Both the position numbers and the translations under genes were made by a program. A stretch of DNA of 64,000 bases from Nitrospira sp. (GTDB lineage: Bacteria; Nitrospirota; Nitrospiria; Nitrospirales; Nitrospiraceae), in assembly GCA_005116835.1 (NCBI GenBank), contig SWDM01000024.1, positions 174,943-238,942 on the forward strand, in the 5' to 3' direction. The notes under the pieces were generated by a model. That model saw only the letters and a list, made by a program, of their open reading frames with translations. It made no database searches and was not told the origin of the DNA. Below, in pieces: positions 1-8,257 of the stretch (the first letter of the stretch is position 1; each line of letters starts with the position of its first letter).

Positions 1-1
1 C

Positions 2-400
2 GAAGTCTGGCAAGATGGACAATCCCTCTATCGCAGCGCGGGAAGCTTTGATGCGAGCCATGCCGATGGCACTCGCAATATCGCCGGTGAATGCTATGCG
101 GTCTTAGCAGCCCTCACATGGTGCGAACGCACACAACTGCGGGCTGTCGAATGCCGGCATGATTACATTGGTCTCGCCCACTGGGCGCGTGGAACCTGGC
201 AGGCCAATACCTCTCTCACGCGACACTTTGCGGCCACACTGCGCCGCACCGTCATCCCTATCACTTGGATACACGTTGAAGCTCATCGTGGGGAGGTCGG
301 GAATAGTCGCGTCGACGTAGCGGCCCGACACGCCGCTACATACCGTGAATCCTTTACGGACACACCGGCACTTCTTCACGCCACGTTCTTTTCTCGTTAA
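2..400 (+). CDS. RNase HI-like protein, 5' end outside the window
   Basis: The reading frame is open from the window edge to a TAA at 398-400 and gives 132 residues of an RNase H fold protein. Visible are the glutamate motif (RNIAGE, about residue 26-31), the strand carrying the central aspartate (HDYIGLAHWARGTW, about residue 53) and the C-terminal block VEAHRGEVGNSRVD, the last metal-binding aspartate. The first catalytic aspartate would lie upstream of the window. The family cleaves the RNA strand of RNA:DNA hybrids. The tryptophan-rich stretch after HDY is typical of the bacterial type that is often fused to an N-terminal extension. Genes downstream are toxin-antitoxin modules, so its role on the element is not clear from context. 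Confidence 0.8.
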   Translation, partial: EVWQDGQSLYRSAGSFDASHADGTRNIAGECYAVLAALTWCERTQLRAVECRHDYIGLAHWARGTWQANTSLTRHFAATLRRTVIPITWIHVEAHRGEVGNSRVDVAARHAATYRESFTDTPALLHATFFSR

Positions 401-423
401 TCCTCAATTCGGAGGGATCGTAT

Positions 424-606
424 GTCAATGAGACCCTCAAGGCCGGCTTGGCTCGCTGCCAAACGCTCCGCAAACGGGCTTGCTACCGGATCACACCGGT
501 CTCGCTTGGCGGCGTCAGGCCCGGCATCGATCTCAATAAAGCGCTCGCATTGTTCGACCAGATCGAAGGGCGCGAGGCAGCGCACAGCCTTCGGCAAACC
601 CGCTGA
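424..606 (+). pseudogene. VapB-like antitoxin remnant, N-terminus lost
   Basis: The frame ending in TGA at 604-606 reads VNETLKAGLARC followed by a C-terminal part with VRPGIDLNKALALFDQIEG. This resembles the C-terminal half of small VapB-type antitoxins that end in a PxGxxPGIDLDKA pattern and normally carry an N-terminal DNA-binding segment. That segment is missing: upstream codons run into the RNase H gene with no start codon in frame. The partner PIN toxin is not present. I read it as a decayed antitoxin. The family assignment rests on pattern memory of a short sequence, so it is tentative. Confidence 0.4.
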
Positions 607-728
607 TTTGAGTTAGTAGCGCCGCCTTCCCACTGAATCATCCAGTACATTGACGCGTTCATGGATAATCGGTAACATCTTTTGATGCTGTCGTTTCCGG
701 TCGTCATGTAATAAGGAGGAGCAAGGTC

Positions 729-932
729 ATGAGTGTCGTCAGCGAGCGTTATTTGGTCGATGAGGCCGGCAACCGGATCGCCGTCGTGATGAACCTCGAC
801 GACTATCGCCGGTTATTGGCTGAGGTGGAAGAGCTCGATGCAATTCGGGCCTACGATGCCGCCAAAGCCTCCGGAGAGAATCCGATTCCGTTTACACAAG
901 CGGTCGCTGAACTCGATCGTCGGCCCGAATGA
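729..932 (+). CDS. RelB/Phd-type antitoxin
   Basis: A 67-residue protein with ribosome-binding site AAGGAGGA ahead of ATG. The N-terminal part (YLVDEAGNRIAVVMNLDDYRRLL) is the pattern of the Phd/YefM-like antitoxins that pair with RelE/ParE toxins: a short beta strand, then a LDDYxxLL helix, then an acidic C-terminal tail (residues 35-67) that would neutralise the toxin. It overlaps the toxin gene by ATGA at 929-932, the usual translational coupling. Such proteins repress their own operon and keep the toxin inactive. Confidence 0.85.
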   Translation: MSVVSERYLVDEAGNRIAVVMNLDDYRRLLAEVEELDAIRAYDAAKASGENPIPFTQAVAELDRRPE

Positions 933-1183
933 GCTATGCCCTCGCGATTTTCCCCAGCGCTCAGCGAGAGTTAGGAGCCTTACCGTCTGAGGTCTCTCGC
1001 CGAGTCCGAGGGGCGATCGCCGATCTTGCGCAAGAGCCGAGGCCATCAGGGTGCCGTAAGCTGACCGGTCGAGAAGGCTGGCGTCTTCGCGTCGGCGACT
1101 ACCGCATCCTCTATGATATTGCCGATAGCACACAGACCGTCACCATTGTACATATCGGCCATCGCCGGGATGTATATCGATAA
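929..1183 (+). CDS. RelE/ParE-family toxin
   Basis: An 84-residue protein coupled by ATGA to the antitoxin gene. It has the compact RelE fold pattern: YALAIFPSAQRELGALP at the start, a middle KLTGREGWRLRVGDYRILYDI, and a C-terminal IVHIGHRRDVYR. The RVGDYRILYDI and HRRDVY blocks are the family's diagnostic strands; conserved Arg and Tyr near the C-terminus are the residues that act on mRNA in the ribosome A site in RelE. Whether this copy targets mRNA (RelE type) or gyrase (ParE type) cannot be told from sequence alone. It looks intact. Confidence 0.88.
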   Translation: MSYALAIFPSAQRELGALPSEVSRRVRGAIADLAQEPRPSGCRKLTGREGWRLRVGDYRILYDIADSTQTVTIVHIGHRRDVYR

Positions 1184-1247
1184 GTACGCCGGCCGTTTGG
1201 AGCAGTCGGGAGCTTATTCTCAGTAAGATGCGCGTCGATGAGAAAGT

Positions 1248-1391
1248 TCATCCGGCACGGAGCATGACGTGATCGGATTGGGCAGCGGCAAATTCCAGTA
1301 CGGCTTGAATATCTTCTTTCTCAAGATACGGGTAGTCTCGCAGAATGTCTTCCGGGGCGACTCCAGCCGCAAGGAGGTCCAACAGATCCTT
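1248..1391 (-). pseudogene. DUF433-like antitoxin fragment
   Basis: The 3' part of a 153-codon minus-strand frame encodes DLLAAGVAPEDILRDYPYLE followed by KEDIQAVLEFAA, the C-terminal half of DUF433 proteins, a family of small antitoxin-like proteins. The N-terminal half of the domain (normally about 30 residues with a GKPxIxGTR-like stretch) is absent. Instead the frame runs directly into a piece of a TonB-dependent receptor. The junction is near 1391/1392. It is a broken remnant; no partner toxin gene was found next to it. Confidence 0.6.
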
Positions 1392-1532
1392 GACGAGATT
1401 GACGAGACCGCCCGGCTCGATCCGGCCGTACAGTGAACTGGCCGCACCCTTGAGGACTTCCACTCGTTCTACATTCGCCATGTCGATCGACGGTTGTAAT
1501 TGGCAGAACCCATCCCGGTAGATCACGTTATT
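1392..1532 (-). pseudogene. TonB-dependent siderophore receptor plug-domain fragment
   Basis: About 47 codons read NNVIYRDGF, then DMANVERVEVLKGAASSLYG and RIEPGGLVNLV. This is the plug-domain signature of TonB-dependent ferric-siderophore receptors (ANVERVEVLKGPASxLYGRxEPGGLVNLV). The rest of the receptor (signal peptide, remaining plug, 22-strand barrel) is missing on both sides. It is fused in frame to the DUF433 fragment, so the whole 1248-1532 stretch is recombination debris and not a working gene. The region between 1184 and 1247 and that from 1533 to 1720 shows no other gene. Confidence 0.65.
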
Positions 1533-1720
1533 GGTTTCTCTTTGGCTTCCTGCCCGCGTCCTTTGACGTGGGGAATGTAGCCATGTTCTTCGCGGGACTC
1601 TCCCACTGTTCGACCTTCCTGTAACTCCCCTATACCACCTCCAGCCATACACGCATCCAAGGCCTGCTCCGCAGGCACGACTAATCTCTGCCGTCATTGG
1701 ATTGACCACAGGAGATCCCG

Positions 1721-2149
1721 ATGCTCACACATGTCATGCTCGTCCGCGTGCTGATCCTGTCGCTCCTCTCCGCATTGATCCCTCACGCCGACGCCAGACC
1801 TACGACTATCCCTCTGCCAATTCCACATCTGACGGAAACCACGCTGCTCCAGGTCTCCCGATCCGTACAGGGAGGCCCATTCAGCGAATCCCTCATGTGC
1901 GATCTCGCCACCACTCGTGCGCTCGCGCAGCTTCAGATCCGGATTCAGCGTGATCTCATCACGCAACGAATCACATCCGACGAACTCGCCACAGCCGTCC
2001 CTCCGAAGACGATCCGAACCTGGGATGCGACACACCACCGGTGTCTGGTCACGGTCCAGATCGAAATCCCAATCCTCCCACGCCCCACGGTCCAACGCTC
2101 AACCCTGGAGGTCACCCGCGGTTTCGTGTTGCACGTCATCCATCAGTAA
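1721..2149 (+). CDS. Secreted protein of unknown function (paralogue of the gene at 10954)
   Basis: 142 residues with a clear signal peptide (short positive start, hydrophobic run VRVLILSLLSALI, cleavage near HADA-R about residue 25). RBS AGGAGATCCC precedes the ATG. The mature part has CDLATTRALAQLQIRIQ at about residue 60, a TWDATHHRC stretch and an ending VQIEIP. The protein encoded at 10954-11340 shows the same order of motifs (CEIA..LALARL, CQWDPARQ, LSIEIP), so the two are paralogues of one family. Function not recognised; periplasmic or outer-surface location is inferred from the signal peptide. Confidence 0.65.
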   Translation: MLTHVMLVRVLILSLLSALIPHADARPTTIPLPIPHLTETTLLQVSRSVQGGPFSESLMCDLATTRALAQLQIRIQRDLITQRITSDELATAVPPKTIRTWDATHHRCLVTVQIEIPILPRPTVQRSTLEVTRGFVLHVIHQ

Positions 2150-2213
2150 ACACACACGGGCTCGCCGTCATCCCTGCCGTCCTGTCGTCACCTATACAGA
2201 GAAGGAATCTGCG

Positions 2214-2381
2214 ATGCTCACACTTACCCTCGCCGTCCTGATTCTCACGTTGTTTCTGGCACTCTTCTTCCCCGCCCTCCTGAGATATCTGCGCGCAGTC
2301 AGGCGGTCTGCCGCCCGTACACGCCCTCACTATCTCAATCTCTGTGGCCACACGGCTCGCCAGAACATCCGACGAGCATAG
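2214..2381 (+). CDS. Small single-pass membrane protein, 55 aa
   Basis: ATG at 2214 follows GAGAAGGAATCTGCG, a good ribosome-binding site. The product begins with a hydrophobic helix (residues 2-24, LTLTLAVLILTLFLALFFPA) and ends with a basic tail rich in Arg (RYLRAVRRSAARTRP...RRA), so the C-terminus is probably cytoplasmic. It lies 64 bases after the secreted protein gene and starts with the same MLT codons as that gene. No family recognised. Confidence 0.5.
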   Translation: MLTLTLAVLILTLFLALFFPALLRYLRAVRRSAARTRPHYLNLCGHTARQNIRRA

Positions 2382-2594
2382 CAGCTAACTTTGTATTCTC
2401 TGAACACCATGTGTCTCGGTATCCCCGTGTCAGTTGAGTTATCGCCATCGACCGAGGCGACTGCTCTCCGGTGCGCGCGAGGGGATACAGAACGATGAAC
2501 CCTGATCGCACTATCTGAATGTTCTGGACCACCTCTCCTAAGATCCCGTCACGCGTCGCGAACGACTTCAGACTCCAGATATTAGCCACTATAG

Positions 2595-2612
2595 CCAATA
2601 TAGCCATATTGG
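2595..2612. promoter_or_regulatory. Candidate operator of the Phd-like antitoxin gene
   Basis: A perfect inverted repeat CCAATAT-AGCC-ATATTGG sits 35 bases before the antitoxin start at 2647. Just upstream is a 9-base periodic repeat (TTAGCCACT, ATAGCCAAT, ATAGCCATA, about 2582-2608). Phd/YefM antitoxins bind such short palindromes to repress their own operon, so this is the likely autoregulatory site. The stretch 2382-2594 holds no gene I can support. Confidence 0.5.
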
Positions 2613-2646
2613 TGATACTATGACCACCTAGACAGGGAGGTCCGCA

Positions 2647-3048
2647 ATGTCAAAATTGATGTTTAGAAATAGCCGCGGTGAACTAGTCGCTGTTCCGGCC
2701 ATTGCCGCCACGAAAGCGAAGAACGAGTTTGGCGCGATTCTGGAGCAAGCCAATCATGGTGGCGCGGTGGCGATTACGCGTCACGATACCCCCAAAGCCG
2801 TGTTGCTGTCCTATGAGGAATTCACCTCGTTGGTGAAAGAACGCTCCCACACGCTGGACGATCTCAGCGCAGAGTTTGACCCATTATTGGCAAGCATGCA
2901 GACACCGACCGCTAGAAAGGGCGTGGACGCCGCGTTCAAGGCCTCGCCGGACGAGCTCGGCCGGGCTGCCGTCAAGGCCGCACGAAAGAGTCACTCACCC
3001 CGACGCACGCGAGCGCGGCGTCGTCTCACACACGGCACGTTGCCGTGA
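2647..3048 (+). CDS. Phd/YefM-type antitoxin for the zeta-like toxin
   Basis: 133 residues. Residues 12-65 show the Phd/YefM pattern (VAVPAIAATKAKNEFGAIL then AVAITRHDTPKAVLLSYEEF). The remainder is an extended acidic segment followed by a basic tail (KAARKSHSPRRTRARRR). The first part would bind DNA and repress the operon; the C-terminal part would bind the kinase. The stop overlaps the GTG of the toxin gene (GTGA at 3045-3048). RBS is GGGAGG. The pairing of a Phd-type antitoxin with a zeta-type kinase is seen in several bacterial plasmids. Confidence 0.8.
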   Translation: MSKLMFRNSRGELVAVPAIAATKAKNEFGAILEQANHGGAVAITRHDTPKAVLLSYEEFTSLVKERSHTLDDLSAEFDPLLASMQTPTARKGVDAAFKASPDELGRAAVKAARKSHSPRRTRARRRLTHGTLP

Positions 3049-3689
3049 GCGCCAACCGGGTACCGCGCATTCACGTGCTGGCCGGCGTCAATGGCGCGGG
3101 CAAGAGCAGCATCGGCGGAGCGGCCGTTCGCCAACACGGAGGGGGGTATTTCAATCCGGATGAAGCCTCACGCACATTGATGACGGCGAATCCCACGATG
3201 ACTCAAGCAGCTGCGAACAGTACAGCCTGGCATGTCGGCGTGCGGTTGCTCAGGCACGCCATCAAGACGCGTCTTGATTTTGTGTTCGAGACGACACTCG
3301 GTGGGAATACGATTACACGTCTGCTAACGCAGGCAGCCTCCCACGGCTTCGAGATCCATGTGTGGTACGTAGGCCTATCCAGTCTGGAACTCCACATTGC
3401 GCGCGTGCAGTCTCGGGTCCGTCGAGGCGGCCATGACATTCCCGCAGCACAGATCTGCCAGCGCTACGAACATAGCCGACTCAACCTCATCGAACTCCTG
3501 CCCCACCTCGCCACCTTGCGGGTCTACGACAATAGCGCGGAGGCAGACCCCGACGCAGGGCGGATACCGAAGCCCACACTGGTCTTACAGATGGAGCAGG
3601 GAAAGATTTGTCAACCGCCAAACCTCTCTCACACGCCACATTGGGCGAAGCCGATCGTGGCGGCTGCCCTGAAGATGAGTCCACCCTGA
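3045..3689 (+). CDS. Zeta-toxin-like P-loop kinase
   Basis: 214 residues starting with GTG coupled to the antitoxin stop. Walker A is GVNGAGKSS (about residues 14-22), followed by a FNPDEASR segment and a later FETTLGG motif. These are the landmarks of the zeta/PezT family, which phosphorylates UDP-N-acetylglucosamine-type substrates and poisons cell-wall synthesis. The basic RVQSRVRRGGHDIP segment (about residues 122-135) is the arginine lid region. It is shorter than classical zeta (about 280 residues) and similar to the stand-alone bacterial zeta-like ATPases. It looks complete. Confidence 0.8.
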   Translation: MSANRVPRIHVLAGVNGAGKSSIGGAAVRQHGGGYFNPDEASRTLMTANPTMTQAAANSTAWHVGVRLLRHAIKTRLDFVFETTLGGNTITRLLTQAASHGFEIHVWYVGLSSLELHIARVQSRVRRGGHDIPAAQICQRYEHSRLNLIELLPHLATLRVYDNSAEADPDAGRIPKPTLVLQMEQGKICQPPNLSHTPHWAKPIVAAALKMSPP

Positions 3690-3828
3690 AACCCTCCCGC
3701 GTCCGTTCCACTTCGCCATGGATCGGTACGCAGGTAAGTGAGGAATCACCACACTCCTCGCTACAGAGCTTTGAAGTACCTACATCTTCCTTCTGCTTCG
3801 TTACCCCTCCAACACACTACCTCTCATC

Positions 3829-3880
3829 CTCCCTGGCGCCTCAGTCCCTTCGGCGCACCCCATTCACTCTCTTGTAATAC
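3829..3880 (+). repeat. Leader repeat copy 1 (second copy at 7592)
   Basis: About 50 bases, CTCCCTGGCGCCTCAGTCCC and onward, recur with a few changes at 7592-7643. Both copies end a short way upstream of the start codons of the two DUF488-like paralogues. The repeat therefore belongs to a duplicated unit of leader plus gene. The rest of 3690-3828 shows nothing I can name. Confidence 0.7.
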
Positions 3881-3897
3881 CCATCATGGAGGATGCG

Positions 3898-4251
3898 ATG
3901 ACGATACTCATGCGCGCGCAGATTCGGCCAGGGGTCCTCGGAATCGATACAACGGTCAAGTCCGCACAGGAGCTCTGGCGGACCTTCGCCCCACGATGGG
4001 AGATGGTAATCGGGCATAAGAAAGACACGGTCAGTGATGCGGAATATACGGAACAGTATGCAAAGATTCTCGATCACGTACTAGACGTCGTGTGGGACAC
4101 GCTGGCCGAACGCGAAACGCAGACCTTGCTCTGTTATTGCCGGAATGGTTGGTTTTGCCATACGCATTTGATTATTGCGTATGCGATCGGGCACTGGCCG
4201 GAACGATTTCTAGACGGGCGAACCCCCGGCCAAATTCCATCACACCCGTGA
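3898..4251 (+). CDS. DUF488-like protein, copy A
   Basis: 117 residues from ATG 3898, chosen because GGAGG sits 6 bases upstream and because the paralogue at 7662 aligns from the same residue (MTILMRAQI against MTKLTRAQI). Shared blocks are GVLGIDTTVKSAQ, a FAPRWEMV(I/M)G block, and a C-terminal LLC(Y/F)C with an FCHxHLII helix. The order (LAPTW-like block, YTEQYxxIL, then LLCxC...CHxxLI) is that of DUF488-type proteins, which have a thiol-rich, nucleotide-deoxyribosyltransferase-like fold and no firm function. Here copy A keeps CYC and CH; an additional cysteine (WFC) precedes the His. Confidence 0.6.
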   Translation: MTILMRAQIRPGVLGIDTTVKSAQELWRTFAPRWEMVIGHKKDTVSDAEYTEQYAKILDHVLDVVWDTLAERETQTLLCYCRNGWFCHTHLIIAYAIGHWPERFLDGRTPGQIPSHP

Positions 4252-4512
4252 ATGCTCTACCGCAGAGATGGCCGATGCCTATGACGAGGCTATGCGCCAG
4301 GCCGAACACGACAGCACTCCACGCCGATCGTTTTATCACCCCAGACACACTGATCACTGACGCACAGACACGACGCTCCAGACACGTCCCCCCTTTCTCA
4401 CTCCCCATTCTGATTCACCCGCCTCACCTCCTGGTGTCTCGTCTCGTTGGGCGCTCGTCCCTCGCGCCACGGCGTGACGCATGCTCGACGTTGAACGACA
4501 CCAGGAGGAACG

Positions 4513-6954
4513 ATGCCACTTCCACTCGACATTCCGATCTACAGCAGCCGTTCTGGAGAGTCCGCCCAAGCCCGCCTGCACTATCTCATCGACCAGTTTC
4601 ATGTGGCCATCCAAGATGAAATTGCCGAGCGCAACCCCCTGCCACACCATGATGCCCCGACCTTCCCGCTCCGACACGGCCGACGCCAACATCGCACCGG
4701 CCGCACCAGCTATTTTCTCTTCGACACCGATCCGCTCCCGACACAGGTCCTAGATCACGCCAACGCGTCGTTGATTCTTGGCGCCAACCGCTATACGTGC
4801 CGGATCGTCGGCTTTTCACTCGACGGACTCGCCCTGGCTATTGATGCCGATCTCCCCGCCGTCATTGACGAAGCCAAACTCACCTTGGACACCCCACGGT
4901 TACTCGAAGCGCTCGATAAACGACTCCACGATGTCCTCAAACATCCCCATATGTTTGACATCGCCCAAGGGCTGCACGTCTTTGACCCTCATGCCACCCC
5001 GAAACCCTTAACCGTCCTCGCGCTCCCACCTGCCCCACATCTGAATCCTGAACAATACACCGCCTATGAAGCCGCCTTGCGCCAAGATCTCACCTACATC
5101 ATTGGGCCTCCCGGGACCGGCAAAACAGATCTGATCGCCACCCTCGTCCTTGCATTACATGAGATGGGGCAACGCACACTGCTCTGCTCGCCCACCAATA
5201 CGGCGATTGATCTCATTATCGATACCATTCTGGAGAAACGCCCCACGCTCCCAACCGGTAGTCTCCTGCGTGTCGGCAGTCCGAGTCCTGACAGTTCAGA
5301 TCGCGCCCAGATGGTCAATCTCGAAGCCCTCACCCTCGCCGCAAATTTTCAACTGGAAGAAACGATCGCCCGACTCAAACGGCATCTCACGGATCTCGAT
5401 ACCGACCTAGACACCGCCCGGGCCTTCCTTGGCACACTCGAACAGCATCAGCCCGCCATCGACGCGCTGCAGTCAGCGCACCAGACCGCACGCCGTCTCA
5501 CGCAAGCCGTCACCGTGCTGCAGCACACCATTAAGGAACGAGGCTTGGTGTTACGCGACTTGATGGGTGAGATGACGCAACGGCAGACCCTACCCGCCGT
5601 GTTTCGACTGTTTAGCCAGCCCTCCAGAGAAACACTGCTGGAACAACATTTCACGCTGGCCCACCGACAACAGCAGGACCAGGATGCCCTGGTGGCCCTC
5701 ACGGAACACGTGACGGCCGCGCGCGCCTCGCTGGCGCATCATCAAGAGACGGTGGATCAGGCCACACCCGTGATTGCCTGGGATACGACCGTCTGGACGG
5801 CGTCGGAACTCACCGCGCTGATGGCTACGCTCATGCACACCCGCTACACGCTCCTGCAGGAGCTGCATCACCATGAGCAGCAACTACGACTCACGGAACA
5901 AGATTTTGTGGCCCAGAGCCAGATTATCGGCACCACACTCACCCGAACCTACACCTCACGGCTCCTCCACGATCAACGCTATGACACGGTCATCCTTGAT
6001 GAGGCCAGCATGGGCGCCGCCCCTGCCATTCTCCACGCGGCGTGTCTCAGCAAGAGTCGGGTGATCATTGTCGGAGACTTTCTCCAATTGCCTCCGATCA
6101 GTACCGCGAAGACGCCGGCGGCCCGGCAATGGCTCGGCCGAAGTATCTATCAGATTGCCAACATCCAATCCGGTGATGACCCTCGCATCGTCGCCCTGCG
6201 CACGCAATATCGCATGCATCCCACCATTGCGGCCGTCGCGAGCCGTCTCTATGCCAAAGCGGGACTCGAGTATCATTCGGCCCCCAATATGGCCGCCCAA
6301 CGCAAGCCGATTACCGATCTTGCCCCCGCCCCAGGCAGCGCGCTGATCTTTGTCGACACGCAAGACGGACATCCGACCACGTTACGGGATCACGCCGGCT
6401 CACCCTACAACATCTATCACGCCCTGCTCTGCGTGGAACTGGCGCAGCACATGCTCTCCACCCCAGGGCCGCATCCCTCCATCACCATTGTGGCGCCCTA
6501 TTGCGCCCAAGTGAAATTGCTCGATCGCATGCTGCGCCACGAAGGACTGGAAAAGCAGGTCCGCATTGGGACGATCCACCAGTTCCAGGGAAGCGCCAGT
6601 GATGTCGTGATTTTTGATACGGTCCTGACAGAAAACGTGTCGCGGTCGATGCTGGGCAGCACCAGCGCCGACGCCCATCCCCACCTGCTCATCAACGTGG
6701 CCATTACCCGCGCCAAAGGCAAGTTGATCTTAATCGGGCACGGCGACGCACTGAGCACCCTGGCGCGCCATCCTGATCCCATTCTGTGGGACTGCGTGCA
6801 GCAAGCCCACACGCGAGGCACGGTCATCCCGGGTCCGTCGCTCGTGCCCGCACTCACCTGCCAAGTCGGGAATTCGATTTTGCATTCCACGGACAGTCTT
6901 GAGCGTGTCCTCCCCACACGACAACAGACCGCTCCACTGCTCCATGCCGTCTAA
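4513..6954 (+). CDS. Upf1/DNA2-like superfamily 1B helicase
   Basis: 813 residues. Walker A GPPGTGKT is at 198-205, Walker B DEAS at 496-499, motif III GDFLQLPP near 523-530, motif IV QYRMHP near 566, and the C-terminal VAITRAKGKL near 730 is motif VI. The order AAA_11 then AAA_12 is that of Upf1/DNA2/NAM7 helicases, 5'-to-3' enzymes. Residues 290-460 form a long helical insertion rich in Gln and Leu between motifs Ia and II (the 1B stalk region). Residues 1-170 are an N-terminal domain without recognised motifs. No nuclease domain is attached. The next gene follows after 32 bases. A role in element DNA or RNA metabolism is inferred only. Confidence 0.85.
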   Translation: MPLPLDIPIYSSRSGESAQARLHYLIDQFHVAIQDEIAERNPLPHHDAPTFPLRHGRRQHRTGRTSYFLFDTDPLPTQVLDHANASLILGANRYTCRIVGFSLDGLALAIDADLPAVIDEAKLTLDTPRLLEALDKRLHDVLKHPHMFDIAQGLHVFDPHATPKPLTVLALPPAPHLNPEQYTAYEAALRQDLTYIIGPPGTGKTDLIATLVLALHEMGQRTLLCSPTNTAIDLIIDTILEKRPTLPTGSLLRVGSPSPDSSDRAQMVNLEALTLAANFQLEETIARLKRHLTDLDTDLDTARAFLGTLEQHQPAIDALQSAHQTARRLTQAVTVLQHTIKERGLVLRDLMGEMTQRQTLPAVFRLFSQPSRETLLEQHFTLAHRQQQDQDALVALTEHVTAARASLAHHQETVDQATPVIAWDTTVWTASELTALMATLMHTRYTLLQELHHHEQQLRLTEQDFVAQSQIIGTTLTRTYTSRLLHDQRYDTVILDEASMGAAPAILHAACLSKSRVIIVGDFLQLPPISTAKTPAARQWLGRSIYQIANIQSGDDPRIVALRTQYRMHPTIAAVASRLYAKAGLEYHSAPNMAAQRKPITDLAPAPGSALIFVDTQDGHPTTLRDHAGSPYNIYHALLCVELAQHMLSTPGPHPSITIVAPYCAQVKLLDRMLRHEGLEKQVRIGTIHQFQGSASDVVIFDTVLTENVSRSMLGSTSADAHPHLLINVAITRAKGKLILIGHGDALSTLARHPDPILWDCVQQAHTRGTVIPGPSLVPALTCQVGNSILHSTDSLERVLPTRQQTAPLLHAV

Positions 6955-6986
6955 CCACGCGCCGGCCATTCACGAAAGGGTCAATC

Positions 6987-7463
6987 ATGACACCCCGCTC
7001 CCTTACCCATGACGAACGCAAAGCGGCACACGCGGCCTTTACCGGCCAGCCGTTTCAGCCTTCGTGGTCGAGTCGCGCCCAGACCGTCTATCACAGCCTC
7101 AAGGCAGCGCTGGCCCAAGACCCCGCTCGCCAGACGGCAGTCCCTGATCCAGCACTCCCAGCCGAACATACTCGAACCTTTGCCCCAAGTGAGACCGACA
7201 CCCCACGCCCCCTCCAAGCATGGCACCTCACACTGACCCATCCTGATGCACGCTTCCTGTTACTCCTTCCCTGGCATGTGCCCATGCCCGCCGTGTTGCA
7301 GTATCTCAATGCGGAATACCCGAACCGCCCCATGACACTCCAAGCCATTGAAGGCGGCCAGCATCCCTGCGCACCCGAGCACAGTCTGATCCTGGCTCGT
7401 CCGATCCTCTCGTCACAGGAGAGCCCGATGCATGCCCGAGAGGCATCACAAGATCCGACATAA
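6987..7463 (+). CDS. Hypothetical protein, 158 aa
   Basis: Starts 32 bases after the helicase gene with GAAAGGG as ribosome-binding site. The product has a basic N-terminal part, a Pro-rich middle (residues 45-75) and a segment around 78-125 with alternating hydrophobic residues (FLLLLPWHVPMPAVLQYL, then MTLQAIEGG) that looks like a small alpha/beta domain. No known family, signal peptide or membrane helix seen. Position suggests co-transcription with the helicase. Confidence 0.6.
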   Translation: MTPRSLTHDERKAAHAAFTGQPFQPSWSSRAQTVYHSLKAALAQDPARQTAVPDPALPAEHTRTFAPSETDTPRPLQAWHLTLTHPDARFLLLLPWHVPMPAVLQYLNAEYPNRPMTLQAIEGGQHPCAPEHSLILARPILSSQESPMHAREASQDPT

Positions 7464-7591
7464 CCCCGGTCGATTCAGCGACCGATGCCAGTCCACAGTC
7501 TGTGTAGGAGCAGTCAGGAACACCCGTTGCTGCTGACGCCGAAACCTACATAAACGAGCTCCTCATGATCCTATCCGCTCCCTCGTCATCC

Positions 7592-7643
7592 ACTCCCTGG
7601 CGCCTCACTCCTTTCGGCGCACGCCATTCGCTCTCTCGTAGTA
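7592..7643 (+). repeat. Leader repeat copy 2
   Basis: Matches the block at 3829-3880 with roughly seven to nine differences and ends 18 bases before the ATG of the second DUF488-like gene. The TGGCGCC and GGCGCA parts could form a weak hairpin, but the loop is long and there is no T run, so I do not call it a terminator. The stretch 7464-7591 shows nothing else. Confidence 0.7.
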
Positions 7644-7661
7644 TCTAACAGGGAGGCGGTC

Positions 7662-8027
7662 ATGACGAAATTGACGCGGGCGCAAATTGGACGAGGCGTG
7701 CTCGGGATCGATACCACGGTGAAATCCGCGCAAGGAATCTGGCGAGCCTTTGCCCCGCGCTGGGAGATGGTGATGGGAATTAAGAGCGGGAAAATAAACG
7801 AAACGCAATACACGGAGCAGTACGATCAGATTTTACACGCTGTGCCAACCAACGTCTGGGACACATTAGCGGCACAGCCTGAAAACACGTTACTTTGTTT
7901 TTGCAAGTCTGCTTCCTTCTGCCATAGCCATTTGATTATTGAATATGCCGTAAAGCATTGGCCTGATCGGTTTCAAGATGAGCGCGACGCACAACAAGTC
8001 CCTCCCCTCTTTCTGCATCGATGGTAA
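7662..8027 (+). CDS. DUF488-like protein, copy B
   Basis: 121 residues, ATG preceded by GGGAGGCGGTC. It is the paralogue of the protein at 3898: both contain RAQI(R/G)xGVLGIDTTVKSAQ, a FAPRWEMV block and an LLC(Y/F)C...FCHxHLII(A/E)YA ending. Copy B has LLCFCKSASFCHSHLII, so the two cysteines in the LCxC pair and the CH pair are kept. Divergence is spread along the sequence, which suggests both copies have been kept under selection and are not a recent tandem copy. Function unknown. Confidence 0.6.
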   Translation: MTKLTRAQIGRGVLGIDTTVKSAQGIWRAFAPRWEMVMGIKSGKINETQYTEQYDQILHAVPTNVWDTLAAQPENTLLCFCKSASFCHSHLIIEYAVKHWPDRFQDERDAQQVPPLFLHRW

Positions 8028-8186
8028 CAACACTCTCCGTACACATATGATCGGCCCCTTCAGAACACCACGCCTCCGGATTAGCTCCAACGCTCCGCTC
8101 GGCCCAGTTTACCAGAAGCTCCATAACCGGCTCGCCAGGCTCGCCCCTCTCTTTCATCATTCCGCCTAACCACATCATCCGCACGC

Positions 8187-8215
8187 TTGACAGTCAGCGA
8201 CGGTTGCCATACACT
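8187..8215 (+). promoter_or_regulatory. Sigma-70-type promoter for the CopG-like gene
   Basis: TTGACA at 8187-8192, a 17-base spacer, and TACACT at 8210-8215 form a near-consensus promoter. Directly downstream is a tandem CTGGACA pair (about 8213-8231, CTGGACATGTGCTGGACA), which would be a suitable binding site for the ribbon-helix-helix protein encoded from 8258. The rest of 8028-8186 holds no gene. Confidence 0.6.
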
Positions 8216-8257
8216 GGACATGTGCTGGACAGGCACATATCTACCAGGGAGGTCTCT

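Noticed and set aside
2335..2607. Minus-strand ORF of 90 codons upstream of the Phd-like gene
   Set aside because: It overlaps the operator and the end of the small membrane protein gene and has no ribosome-binding site or family pattern.
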